Source of the DNA: an uncultured Flavobacteriales bacterium
GTDB taxonomy: Bacteria > Bacteroidota > Bacteroidia > Flavobacteriales_D > Parvicellaceae
DNA length: 64,000 nucleotides
Reading direction: 5' to 3'
Assembly: GCA_943787535.1 (NCBI GenBank)
Contig: CALSMU010000011.1
Span: forward strand, 421,455-485,454
Of this stretch, positions 45,287-54,360 are shown in pieces. Numbering within the stretch: position 1 is the stretch's first letter; each line of letters opens with the position of its first letter. A program made the translations under genes and the position numbers. Below the pieces are notes generated by a model. The model saw only the letters and a list, made by a program, of their open reading frames with translations. It did not search any database and was not told the DNA's origin.

Positions 45287-46360
45287 ATGAAATTATTTAA
45301 TTCTTTTAATTTGTCAGGTTTGGAGTTAAGTTCTAGGATTGTCATGGCTCCTTTAACAAGAAGAAGGGCAACAAACAATAATGTACCAGTAAATATAATG
45401 GCTGAATATTATGGTCAACGAGCTAGTGCAGGTCTTATAATAGCTGAGGGGACATCTCCTTCACCCAACGGTGTAGGGTATTGTAATATGCCCGCATTGT
45501 GCAATAAAGAGCAATTGAATGCCTGGAAGCCAATTACAAAAATCGTTCACGATAACGGTGGTAAAATATTTTTACAAGTCATGCATGCAGGACGTGTAGG
45601 TCATATGAATAATTTACCTTCTGGCGCTAAATTGTTTGGTCCTTCTGCAATTGCTCAGTTAGGAGATGTTGCAACCTATAATTTTGGTAGACAAAAATAT
45701 TCCGTTCCAGTATCAATGAGTTTGGCGGATATTGACAATGCGGTAGCAGAATTTGCTAACTGTTCACTTCTTGCTGTTGAAGCGGGATTTGATGGAATTG
45801 AAATACATGGTGCCCATGGGTATTTACCGAATCAATTCATCAACCAATCGAGTAATTTTAGGACTGATGCATATGGTGGAAGTCGTTATAATCGATTACG
45901 TTTCTTAAATCGAATAATTGATTCTACCATAGCTAAAATTGGATCGAATAAGGTAAGTTTAAGAATTTCGCCATTTAGTTATGCAGATTTGAATGAAAAC
46001 CCAATTGAATTAAGGAAATTGTATTTAGAGTTAGTGGCTAATTTAAATCCTAAGAAACTAGCATATTTACATTTAAGTCATATGGGAGAAGCGGTTTCTG
46101 AGAAATTTGTATTGTGGAAAGAGATAAGAACATTATATTCAGGGGTTTTAATGTTATGCGGGGATTATACGAAAGAAAAAGCGGAGCTAGCTATTCAAAA
46201 TGGGGATGCAGATTTAATCGCATTTGGCCGCGATTATATTGCAAACCCAGATTTAGTAGAAAGGTTAAAAAACAATTGGAAACTTAGAGAAAGAGATAAG
46301 GCTTTTTGGTATACGAATTCCGCAAAGGGGTATTCAGATTATAAAGATTACAGTTACTAG
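45287..46360 (+). CDS. Old Yellow Enzyme-family flavin oxidoreductase
   Basis: An FMN-dependent NADH:flavin oxidoreductase / alkene reductase of the Old Yellow Enzyme family. Motifs numbered from the ATG: APLTRRRA (21-28), a highly conserved start; LQVMHAGRVG (97-105); IEIHGAHGYLPNQF (171-184) with the active-site His pair H174 and H177 and Y179; and R192-D194-AYGGS. The C-terminal CGDYTKEKA and LIAFGRDYIANPDLV bind the FMN phosphate. The first in-frame candidates are TTG 45281 and ATG 45287; the ATG gives the usual MKLF start. Substrate unknown. It is a classical soluble enzyme and follows the symporter after 71 bp. Confidence 0.95.
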   Translation: MKLFNSFNLSGLELSSRIVMAPLTRRRATNNNVPVNIMAEYYGQRASAGLIIAEGTSPSPNGVGYCNMPALCNKEQLNAWKPITKIVHDNGGKIFLQVMHAGRVGHMNNLPSGAKLFGPSAIAQLGDVATYNFGRQKYSVPVSMSLADIDNAVAEFANCSLLAVEAGFDGIEIHGAHGYLPNQFINQSSNFRTDAYGGSRYNRLRFLNRIIDSTIAKIGSNKVSLRISPFSYADLNENPIELRKLYLELVANLNPKKLAYLHLSHMGEAVSEKFVLWKEIRTLYSGVLMLCGDYTKEKAELAIQNGDADLIAFGRDYIANPDLVERLKNNWKLRERDKAFWYTNSAKGYSDYKDYSY

Positions 46361-46602
46361 GAAATATTATTAGAATACTAGCATTAGTAATTGAAAGAAG
46401 GTTTTAAAAATTATCGATTCTGCTTTTAGCGAATTTTTCAAATTTGGAAAGTTATCAATTTAACCTTTTTCTCCTGCTGATCTTATATTATAAGCCCTAT
46501 TAGAGTAGATTCAATTATTGCTATCAGACTTTTTATTTTTTTATTTACTTTATTTGAGTATTTTTCAAATGTTATCCATATTTATGCTTCAATAAATTTA
46601 AA

Positions 46603-49600
46603 ATGAATAAAATATTAATATTCTTATTTTTGTTAACAACATCCTTAAAATCGTTAGCGATAAATTATTACGTAAATGATGGATCAACTTTGGGAGATGT
46701 GTACACTACTGCGATTGGTAATAACGGAAATCCGGGTACTGCAGCTGCTCCATTTGCTTCTTTGACATATGCAGTTAATTCAATTGGTTTAGTTTCAGGT
46801 GACACTGTTTTTGTTGATGCCGGTTTGTTTTATCAATTAGATGAAAATCTTCTTTTTGATGTTAATAATGTAGCAATTATAGGAGCAGGGAGTTTGCTTA
46901 CAGAGTTTGACCATGATATGGGCGGAGGAGATTTTGAAAGGTTCGGAACAATAACTGCTGATAATGTTACTTTTCAAGGATTTACAATTTCGGGGTATGA
47001 TTTTGGCGGAGATGCTTATGGCATATTGATCGATGGAGCTTCGAATGTTATAATAAATGATGTTTTAGCTCAGGATAGTATGCCTGGAGGTGGATCAGCT
47101 ACAATTGTTGTTCGCGGGGGGTCTTCAGTTGAGTTTGATGGTGGAGGTTCTAATTGTAATTCTCCAACGAGTGTTGCAGGTGGAGGTGTTAATGTAGAGG
47201 GAAATGGAAACAATGTTGTATTTAATAATTACTCATTCTCATCAAACTTTAAAGCGCTGCAGGGTGGTTCGGCGCTTTACATTGTAGGTGATGCAACCAC
47301 AGTTGTAACCCTAAATAATTCAATTGTTGCAGACAATACAAATACTTCAGGTACTGGTGGTGCAGTTTTTGTTTCAGGATCTGTGTTAAATGTTAGAGGT
47401 ACATGTTTTAGTAATAATTCAACAAATTCTGGTTCAGGTCCTAAATATGGTGGTGCTATTACAGTTGCAAGAGGGGCTTTAGTGAATATATCCCAATGTT
47501 CTTTTTCTGGGAATAGTGTAACTAATTCCGGAAAAGGTGGTGCTATTTCAATAAATACTAGTTTTTCGGGCTCGGGTTCTGCAGCTATTGTAAATATCGA
47601 TACATGTTCATTTACTGGTAATTCTGCTTCAAGCGAAGGAAATGATATATACCTCCGAGTTGGAAGTGGAAATGCTGCTACCATGAATATAAACGAATGT
47701 ACATGGTCAGGAACTTCGTTAGATATTAGACAAGATAATACGGGTACAATTAATATTGAAAATTCCGGAAGTCCTTCAGCAACCGGAACGGGCTTAAATT
47801 TTATAAATACGATTGCAGCAGTTGCCTCACCAAATACAATATGTCCAGTTTTGGTTGGTTCATGCTATTCGCCGATATGTACAAATCCAACTCCTTCTGG
47901 GAATTCTAGTCAATTATTTTGTTCAAGCGATTCACCGACAATAGCAGATCTTGCAATAACAAGCGGAACGGATATCACATGGTTTAATTCTCCTGCTTTA
48001 GGAAGTGCTTATTCATCGACAGATGCCTTAATTAATGGAAATAGTTATTGGGCTTTCGATGTAACTGCAGGTTGCGACACCAGCGCAGGTTTTGAGGTAG
48101 TAATTACAATTAATGATCCTGGTGATGCAGGTGCTCCTGGAGTTTTATCCATTTGTCCAGGTTTTACACCATCTGATGCTGATTTGTTTGCCCAGTTAAA
48201 TGGGTCTCCTGAAACCGGAGGCTTATGGACTAATAGTGGATTGACATACACCTACACTGTTTCTTCTTTAGGTTGTCCAGATGCAGCTGTAGACATTATT
48301 GTCACGGAAAATGATACATTAGCCCCTCTTGGTAGTAGCGCGCAATCTTTTTGTGCTTATGATAATCCAACTTTAGCTGATGTTTTAATTGCAGGAAATT
48401 CAATTCTTTGGTATACAGATCCCGGAGCGACCAATTTGTTAAATGCAACGGATTTATTAACAAATGGATTTACTTACTATGCAACACAAACAAGTATCAT
48501 TGATGGTTGCGAAAGTTCAACCTCGCTCCCGGTAACTATTGTTTTGAGTAATCCAGTTTTAGACACTACTAATTACATTATGATGGAGTCTACTTGTGGA
48601 AATAGTGATGGTATGATAACCGGAGTAACTGTCTCAGGTGGTTTGCCAATTTATACTTGGGAATGGTCCAACTCAACAGGTGTTTTCAGTAATAGTCAAG
48701 ATATAACAAATGTTGCTTCGGGTTCTTACAACGTTTTGGTAACCGATGCTATAGGTTGTCAAGATTCTATTCAAGCGTTATTTATTGATGATAATGGCGG
48801 AGCCACTATTGATATTTCCAATGCTACGGTAATTAATGAAACTTGCAGTGATAATAATGGAAGTATTGAGGGTGTAATTGTTACAGGAGGCAATGGTACT
48901 CTGCTTTATGAATGGTCTAATGGTTCCAATGTTATTTCTAACGATGTAGATATCATTTCCATAGAAAATGGTAATTATACTTTAACTGTAACCGATGGCA
49001 ATGGGTGTGCTTCAACAGCAGGGCCTTTTTCTTTGTCAGACCTAGTTGGCCCATCTTTGGATTTAAACTCTTTGGTAATAGACAATACAAGCTGTAACGA
49101 AGCAAATGGTAGCATTACAGGTATTTCAGTTAACGGAGGTAATGGTGTCATTCAAATAGAATGGTCTGATGGTATTTCCTCAATCGGAAATACTTTAGAC
49201 ATAAATGGATTAACTGCTGGTTCATATTCATTAGTTGTTACAGATACAAATAATTGCACAGCAACTCTAGACACAACAATATTTTCCGATCCAATTCCAA
49301 CTGTATTGGCAGAAGATGACTACGCTGCAACGGATATATCAACAGAGGTAATAATTATAATTGACACGAACGATATTGGAGATGTGGCAACAATTCAAAT
49401 AGTAAGTGGTCCAGAAAATGGAATCGCAACGGTTGATTTGATGGGTAATTTGACCTACACTCCAAATGATGGTTTTTCAGGTGTCGATAGCCTTGTATAC
49501 ACCATATGTGATGAGTTTTGCACACTATTGTGCGACGATGCGATAGTATATATTGAGATAGAGAGTCTTATTCCAATACATGTTCCAAATGGATTTTCTC

Positions 49601-49863
49601 CAAATTCAGATGGATATAACGACACGTATGTAATTGAAGGGTTAGATCAATATCCAGATAACGAAATTATAATATTTAATCGATGGGGAGATGAAGTGTT
49701 TAGCGCAGAACCCTATTTAAATAATTGGGATGGAACAACTACTAACGAAAAATTGAAAATAAGTGGAAACCAAGTCACTGAAGGAACCTATTATTATATT
49801 TTGGATCTTCATGTTGAAGAAATACAACCTTTTAACGGTTTTCTTGAATTGAGAAGGAATTAA
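46603..49863 (+). CDS. T9SS-exported beta-helix adhesin (1086 aa)
   Basis: The order is: signal peptide (MNKILIFLFLLTTSLKSLA); a right-handed beta-helix region (about 20-400) of short G/N/S-rich repeats, such as GGAVFVSG and GNSVTNSGKGGAISI, starting with a DUF1565-like SLTYAVNSIG segment; Ig-like units (about 420-640); several SprB-type repeats (about 650-895, GGNGTLLYEWSNGS); a cadherin-like/Big_9 module (about 905-990, EDDYAATDIS ... TYTPNDGFSG); and a type B T9SS sorting domain (about 995-1086: VPNGFSPNSDGYND, IFNRWGDEVF, FLELRRN). It leads an operon with PorP/SprF and OmpA genes (12 and 2 bp spacers), the arrangement of SprB-like adhesins in gliding Flavobacteriia. It is a surface protein; the ligand is unknown. 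Confidence 0.92.
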   Translation: MNKILIFLFLLTTSLKSLAINYYVNDGSTLGDVYTTAIGNNGNPGTAAAPFASLTYAVNSIGLVSGDTVFVDAGLFYQLDENLLFDVNNVAIIGAGSLLTEFDHDMGGGDFERFGTITADNVTFQGFTISGYDFGGDAYGILIDGASNVIINDVLAQDSMPGGGSATIVVRGGSSVEFDGGGSNCNSPTSVAGGGVNVEGNGNNVVFNNYSFSSNFKALQGGSALYIVGDATTVVTLNNSIVADNTNTSGTGGAVFVSGSVLNVRGTCFSNNSTNSGSGPKYGGAITVARGALVNISQCSFSGNSVTNSGKGGAISINTSFSGSGSAAIVNIDTCSFTGNSASSEGNDIYLRVGSGNAATMNINECTWSGTSLDIRQDNTGTINIENSGSPSATGTGLNFINTIAAVASPNTICPVLVGSCYSPICTNPTPSGNSSQLFCSSDSPTIADLAITSGTDITWFNSPALGSAYSSTDALINGNSYWAFDVTAGCDTSAGFEVVITINDPGDAGAPGVLSICPGFTPSDADLFAQLNGSPETGGLWTNSGLTYTYTVSSLGCPDAAVDIIVTENDTLAPLGSSAQSFCAYDNPTLADVLIAGNSILWYTDPGATNLLNATDLLTNGFTYYATQTSIIDGCESSTSLPVTIVLSNPVLDTTNYIMMESTCGNSDGMITGVTVSGGLPIYTWEWSNSTGVFSNSQDITNVASGSYNVLVTDAIGCQDSIQALFIDDNGGATIDISNATVINETCSDNNGSIEGVIVTGGNGTLLYEWSNGSNVISNDVDIISIENGNYTLTVTDGNGCASTAGPFSLSDLVGPSLDLNSLVIDNTSCNEANGSITGISVNGGNGVIQIEWSDGISSIGNTLDINGLTAGSYSLVVTDTNNCTATLDTTIFSDPIPTVLAEDDYAATDISTEVIIIIDTNDIGDVATIQIVSGPENGIATVDLMGNLTYTPNDGFSGVDSLVYTICDEFCTLLCDDAIVYIEIESLIPIHVPNGFSPNSDGYNDTYVIEGLDQYPDNEIIIFNRWGDEVFSAEPYLNNWDGTTTNEKLKISGNQVTEGTYYYILDLHVEEIQPFNGFLELRRN

Positions 49864-49874
49864 GACTTTTTGTT

Positions 49875-50816
49875 ATGGTTAAAAAGATATTACTTAGTGT
49901 TGCTCCTATTATTTTTGTCTTTGTTGGTTATTCACAAAACCAATATCATATTAGCCAGAACATGATGTATCAACCATTTATTAACCCATCAGTAATTGGG
50001 AGTTACTCCAATTTAAATGGAGCTATATTCTATAAAAATCAATGGACTGGTTTTGCAGGTGCTCCAGAAATAGGAGGGTTTAGCATCAACTCATCTTTAA
50101 ATCAAAGTAATCATTCCTTAGGTTTAACTTTAATAAATGATAAAATTGGAATAAGCAATATCAAAGATTTGTCGTTGTCGTATGCTTACAAACTAAAGTT
50201 TAATGATAAAAATTATGTGACTTTTGGACTAGCTGGAACGATGATTATGATGCAGTCAAATCTTGGGCAGTTGGATGTTATACAAACAGGAGATCCAATT
50301 TTTCAGTCAGACACAAAAACATTTACAATGCCGAACGCTAAGTTTGGTGCCTATTATTTTAGAAATAATTTTTATTTTGGATTTTCTGTTCCAAATATTT
50401 TGAAGAACCAAATTGAAACATCAGGAATAGCTACAGGAGCTGCAGGAACAACTTCTTTTGATGCTTCTAACATTCATTACTATATACATAGTGGTTACCA
50501 ATTTAAACTAAATGAAGTATTTGAAACAAATGTGTCTGTTTTGCTGAAGCAGGTGTCAGGAGCACCGATGCAGATAGGTGTAAATAGTCAAATTGTTTAT
50601 AAAGATTTGATTGGTGCGGGTGCATCCTACAGAACGAGTAAGGAATTAGTTGCAATGTTGAATTATAGAATTAATCCACAATTAAAACTTGGATACGCAT
50701 ATGACTACAATATTGGATTAATTGGAACCTATTCTAATGGAACACATGAATTAATTATTTTATTTGAATTAATTAAGGAAAATACTATTCCTATTATTGA
50801 GGTGCCAAGATTTTAA
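49875..50816 (+). CDS. PorP/SprF family T9SS outer membrane protein
   Basis: A 313-residue PorP/SprF protein, the outer membrane beta-barrel that accompanies T9SS type B substrates. It has a signal peptide (about 1-20) and the family motif QYHISQNMMYQPFINPSVIG right after it, with the FYKNQWTGFAGAP segment that follows in nearly all members. The rest is barrel strands ending in a terminal Phe (EVPRF), a typical outer membrane C-terminus. It sits between its presumed substrate (the beta-helix adhesin, 12 bp upstream) and an OmpA-family protein (2 bp downstream). In Flavobacterium johnsoniae, SprF is needed to secrete SprB, and the same role is inferred here. Confidence 0.95.
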   Translation: MVKKILLSVAPIIFVFVGYSQNQYHISQNMMYQPFINPSVIGSYSNLNGAIFYKNQWTGFAGAPEIGGFSINSSLNQSNHSLGLTLINDKIGISNIKDLSLSYAYKLKFNDKNYVTFGLAGTMIMMQSNLGQLDVIQTGDPIFQSDTKTFTMPNAKFGAYYFRNNFYFGFSVPNILKNQIETSGIATGAAGTTSFDASNIHYYIHSGYQFKLNEVFETNVSVLLKQVSGAPMQIGVNSQIVYKDLIGAGASYRTSKELVAMLNYRINPQLKLGYAYDYNIGLIGTYSNGTHELIILFELIKENTIPIIEVPRF

Positions 50817-50818
50817 CT

Positions 50819-52744
50819 ATGCATATGAAAAATTTACATTTTATTTATCTTCTTCTAGCTGGATTAAATGGTTTCTGCCAAGAAACGAATTGGGTGAAAG
50901 ATGGTGACTTTAATATGGATCATCACTTTTACAAAGAAGCGCTTATTTCCTTTGATAACGCATTAAACTCTGATATAGATTCTGTACAGAAACTTCATGT
51001 GCAATCCCAAAAAGCTTTGGCATATTATCGCTTATTTGATTATGAAAATGCGGAGGAACAGTATGCACTTGTCTTGAATAATCCAATAATTGAAAGTCCT
51101 GATCTTTGGTTGCAATATGCTCATATACTAAGAAATAATGAGAAATATGAACAGGCAATCGATGCATATGAAACGTATGGTTCCTACTCGGGTAAGTATT
51201 CAGTTATTGATTATTATGAAAAAGCATGCAGTTGGTCAATAGATCATCAAGACTCAATTCAAAATTATCGAATTTATCAAACAAATTTGGAAACAGGTGG
51301 GAGAAGTCTAGGTGTCGGTTATTTTAAAAACGGTTTGGTTTATAGTAAATCTCAATCTGAGGACTTTGACATTAAAACTACATTTTACGATATTTCATTT
51401 GCAGAGAAAGAAAATGATTCCATATTTAAAAACTCCGAAGCTTATCAAGGTGAATTAAATCGATCGTTTTATGAAGGTTCACCTTCATTTACTGCTGACC
51501 AAAAAACAATGTATTATACCGGAAATGCATCCGAAAGAATAAAGTATAAAGAACGTAAACGAAAAAAAAAGGGTTATCAAATTAGCTCAACAGGAGTTAA
51601 TATACTCAAGGTATACCAAGTTTCTTTGTCAGATTCTGGTTGGGTAAATAGAAAAGAGTTACCTTTTAATAGTAACGAATACAGCTGCACGCACCCAAGT
51701 ATATCTAAAGATGGAAGTACGCTATATTTTGTCTCTAATATGGCAGGTGGTTTTGGTGGTTATGACTTGTATGTTAGTTATAAAACAGATAGTTCATGGA
51801 CTAAACCTGAAAATATGGGTCCGGCAATTAATACAGCATCTAATGAGATGACACCATTTTGCATGGAAAACACCCTATACTATTCTTCTAAAGGTAACAT
51901 GGGGTTTGGAGGAGCAGATATTTTTAAGGTTCGATTTAAAGATGGTGAATTAGTTGATGTGAGAAATATTGGCAAGCCTTTTAACACGAGTAAAGATGAT
52001 TTTGCTTTTGTTATGGATGAAGATCAAGAGCATGGCTATCTTTCTTCAAATCGTTCTGGAACGCATGGTTATGATCATATATATGGATTTACCAGGTTTG
52101 AAATTGTTTATCCAGATACGATAAGAGGAATCGCAATGAATAGAATCACTGGAATTCCAGTACAAGGTGTTAAGGTTACTATTGAACCTGATTTGGAAAA
52201 GGTTTTCTATAAAATGAAAGAAACGAATGAAAAAGGTGAAATAGAGTTGGTGCTTCCTAAAAACAAAGAATTTTTGGTTACTTTTTACGCAAAAGGTTTT
52301 GAGCCAAAGGAAATAGTCGTGCCACCAACAAATAGAGAAGACATTCTTGCTCTTTTCGGAAGTCTTGAATTGATACCGGTTGCGAAAAAGGATAAAATCA
52401 TCACGATTGACAAAATTTACTTTGATTACGATAAAGCAACAATTAGATTAGAATCTTTGCCAGCATTAGAGAAAATCCTTGAATACTTAAATTATTATAA
52501 AGACATTAATGTAGAGTTAAGCGCACATACTGATGCACGCGGAAGTGATTCATATAACAAAAGATTGTCTCAGAAAAGAGCGGAATCAACGGTTAAATGG
52601 CTTATTGAAAACGGGGTTGATACTTCTAGATTGGTTCCTAGGGGATATGGTGAATCGAAACTTGTAAATCAGTGTAAAAATGGCGTTAAATGCTCTGATG
52701 AAGAACATATGAAGAATAGAAGAGTAGAACTAAAAGTGCTTTAA
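50819..52744 (+). CDS. OmpA-family protein with WD40-like repeats (T9SS cassette)
   Basis: The layout is that of T9SS-linked OmpA proteins such as PorE. A signal peptide ends near GFCQ (about residue 21). N-terminal TPR-like helices (about 25-165) precede PD40/WD40-like beta-propeller repeats (about 215-435: PSFTADQKTMYYT, PSISKDGSTLYFVSNMAGG, GYLSSNRSGTHGYD). Then come a carboxypeptidase-regulatory-like beta domain (about 440-520) and the OmpA peptidoglycan-binding domain (about 530-641: IYFDYDKATIR, HTDARGS, NRRVEL). It should link the outer membrane complex to the cell wall. An alternative start is the ATG at 50825. It is the last gene of the adhesin cassette and is followed by a strong terminator. 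Confidence 0.94.
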   Translation: MHMKNLHFIYLLLAGLNGFCQETNWVKDGDFNMDHHFYKEALISFDNALNSDIDSVQKLHVQSQKALAYYRLFDYENAEEQYALVLNNPIIESPDLWLQYAHILRNNEKYEQAIDAYETYGSYSGKYSVIDYYEKACSWSIDHQDSIQNYRIYQTNLETGGRSLGVGYFKNGLVYSKSQSEDFDIKTTFYDISFAEKENDSIFKNSEAYQGELNRSFYEGSPSFTADQKTMYYTGNASERIKYKERKRKKKGYQISSTGVNILKVYQVSLSDSGWVNRKELPFNSNEYSCTHPSISKDGSTLYFVSNMAGGFGGYDLYVSYKTDSSWTKPENMGPAINTASNEMTPFCMENTLYYSSKGNMGFGGADIFKVRFKDGELVDVRNIGKPFNTSKDDFAFVMDEDQEHGYLSSNRSGTHGYDHIYGFTRFEIVYPDTIRGIAMNRITGIPVQGVKVTIEPDLEKVFYKMKETNEKGEIELVLPKNKEFLVTFYAKGFEPKEIVVPPTNREDILALFGSLELIPVAKKDKIITIDKIYFDYDKATIRLESLPALEKILEYLNYYKDINVELSAHTDARGSDSYNKRLSQKRAESTVKWLIENGVDTSRLVPRGYGESKLVNQCKNGVKCSDEEHMKNRRVELKVL

Positions 52745-52769
52745 TTATACTTGTACACTTACCACTTAA

Positions 52770-52800
52770 AAGAGTGCGGACCAACGCACTCTTTTTTTTT
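52770..52800 (+). terminator. Strong terminator closing the T9SS adhesin cassette
   Basis: AAGAGTGCG (52770-52778), a 6-nt loop and CGCACTCTT (52785-52793) form a perfect 9-bp stem followed by a T-run to 52800. It lies 25 bp after the OmpA gene stop and before the next promoter, which makes 46603-52744 one transcription unit. Confidence 0.93.
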
Positions 52801-52825
52801 ATCCTATATCTTTCCATGTATTCCT

Positions 52826-52833
52826 TATATTTG
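52826..52833 (+). promoter_or_regulatory. Putative -7 box (TATATTTG) of the helical repeat protein
   Basis: TATATTTG, an exact TAnnTTTG match, 21 bp before the ATG at 52855 and just after the cassette terminator. No TTG is seen at the expected -33 distance. Confidence 0.5.
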
Positions 52834-52854
52834 TAAAAAATAAAAGGTCTGATT

Positions 52855-54360
52855 ATGGTAAAGTATGCATTGTTTGAATTAGTTCAGTCTATGACAATGT
52901 CTGAGAAAAGGTATTTTAAAATATATTCTTCTAAGCATGTTATTGGCCAAAGCAACGATTATGTTTTGCTTTTTGATTTCATAGATAAATCTATTTATTA
53001 TGAAGAAGATGAATTACTTAGGCAATCATTCGTTAAAAATTTATCTGCAGAAAAGAACTATCTATACAATTTAGTACTTAAAAGTTTAAACGCGTTTCAT
53101 GCATCTTTTAATTCAAAAACTAAAATTTACCAATTATTGGAGAGTATTGAAATTTTGTATCATAAAGGATTATATCAACAGGCATTAAAATTGGTGAAGA
53201 AAGCGTTAAAAATTGCTCATGGAAGCGAATTGTTTACGCAATGCTTAGTGTTAAATGAAATAAAAACAGAGTTACTTTCGAAACAATTTCAATATGAGGA
53301 AGCTTCACTCAATATTTCTGAGGCTAATGAAGTGCTAGATACAATTAAGAATTTCAATACAATACAGGAGATTACAACCAATAGCTATAGTCAACAAGTT
53401 AAAATGGGCTTGTCAAGATCAAATGAAGACTCGAACTTGTTGGATAAATTTGTTAACGATAGGAAAATAAATAAACCGGAATTCACAAAAAGCAATCGAG
53501 CTTTGATGTATATAAATGGTTTAAATTTAACATATTCCTATTTTGTGGGTAACAAAGTTGAAACTTTAAAGTATGCTAAGTTGATGACTGACCTTTATGA
53601 AAGCGAATCATATTTGATTGAATACTCTACTATTGGTTATGTTTCTTCTTTATATAATTTAGTGAATGCATATCTTGAAAATGACTTAGAGTCTAATGCT
53701 TTGAATGTTTTAACAAAGTTGGAGAATGTCAAAGATAAATTTGGGATACCAACCTCATATAATATTAGTGCACGTGTTTTCATCTATAGCAGTAATATTC
53801 GTTTAGGATTATATTTAAATCATGATAAATATGAAGAATCAAAGTTTCTGATTGAAAGTAATAATGTAAGTTTAGAGAAGTATAAATCCTACGTGTTGAA
53901 ACCTCAATTGTATGAATATTACTTTTTAATTGCCAAATATTATATCGTTTCAGGAGAATATAAAAAAGCACTTTCCTACACGAATTTAATACTGAATGAT
54001 TCAGGTTTTAAGCTCAGAGAAGATCTATTGTCTGTTGTTAAACTAATGAACATTTTAATCCAGTTTGAATTAAACCGTGATTTTTCCATTGAATATTTAA
54101 CAAAGAATACGTTGAATTATTTCAAAAAGAAGAAACGTTTATATAAAGTTGAAAATGAGATAATAAAATTTATGAGTTTTCAAGATAAAATTGATGGTAG
54201 AAAAAATATAATGGTTGAGTTTGAACAATTAAGAGATGCCATGAAAGAATATAAAAAAGACAAATATGAGAGTATACCTTTTAAGTTGTTTGATTTCGAA
54301 TATTGGGCTACTGCAAAAATTCAAAACAAACGAATTTGTGATTCAATTTTACCGGATTAA
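52855..54360 (+). CDS. Helical-repeat protein of unknown function (501 aa)
   Basis: I do not recognise this as a named family. It is a cytoplasmic, almost entirely alpha-helical protein with TPR-like pairs (for example YHKGLYQQALKLVKKALKIA at about 103-121 and YYIVSGEYKKALSYTNLIL at about 362-380). The first residues KYALFELVQSMTMSEKRYFK look like a conserved N-terminal motif of a Bacteroidota-specific group. No signal peptide, no membrane helix, no enzymatic motif. It has its own promoter box and overlaps the 3' end of the convergent T9SS protein gene by 12 bp, so read-through or antisense RNA is possible there. Confidence 0.75.
   Translation: MVKYALFELVQSMTMSEKRYFKIYSSKHVIGQSNDYVLLFDFIDKSIYYEEDELLRQSFVKNLSAEKNYLYNLVLKSLNAFHASFNSKTKIYQLLESIEILYHKGLYQQALKLVKKALKIAHGSELFTQCLVLNEIKTELLSKQFQYEEASLNISEANEVLDTIKNFNTIQEITTNSYSQQVKMGLSRSNEDSNLLDKFVNDRKINKPEFTKSNRALMYINGLNLTYSYFVGNKVETLKYAKLMTDLYESESYLIEYSTIGYVSSLYNLVNAYLENDLESNALNVLTKLENVKDKFGIPTSYNISARVFIYSSNIRLGLYLNHDKYEESKFLIESNNVSLEKYKSYVLKPQLYEYYFLIAKYYIVSGEYKKALSYTNLILNDSGFKLREDLLSVVKLMNILIQFELNRDFSIEYLTKNTLNYFKKKKRLYKVENEIIKFMSFQDKIDGRKNIMVEFEQLRDAMKEYKKDKYESIPFKLFDFEYWATAKIQNKRICDSILPD

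Noticed and set aside
47277..47684. A 135-codon minus-strand ORF inside the beta-helix adhesin
   Set aside because: It is rich in Pro and Glu, the expected shadow of Gly/Ser/Asn-rich coding DNA, and lies entirely within a well-supported gene.
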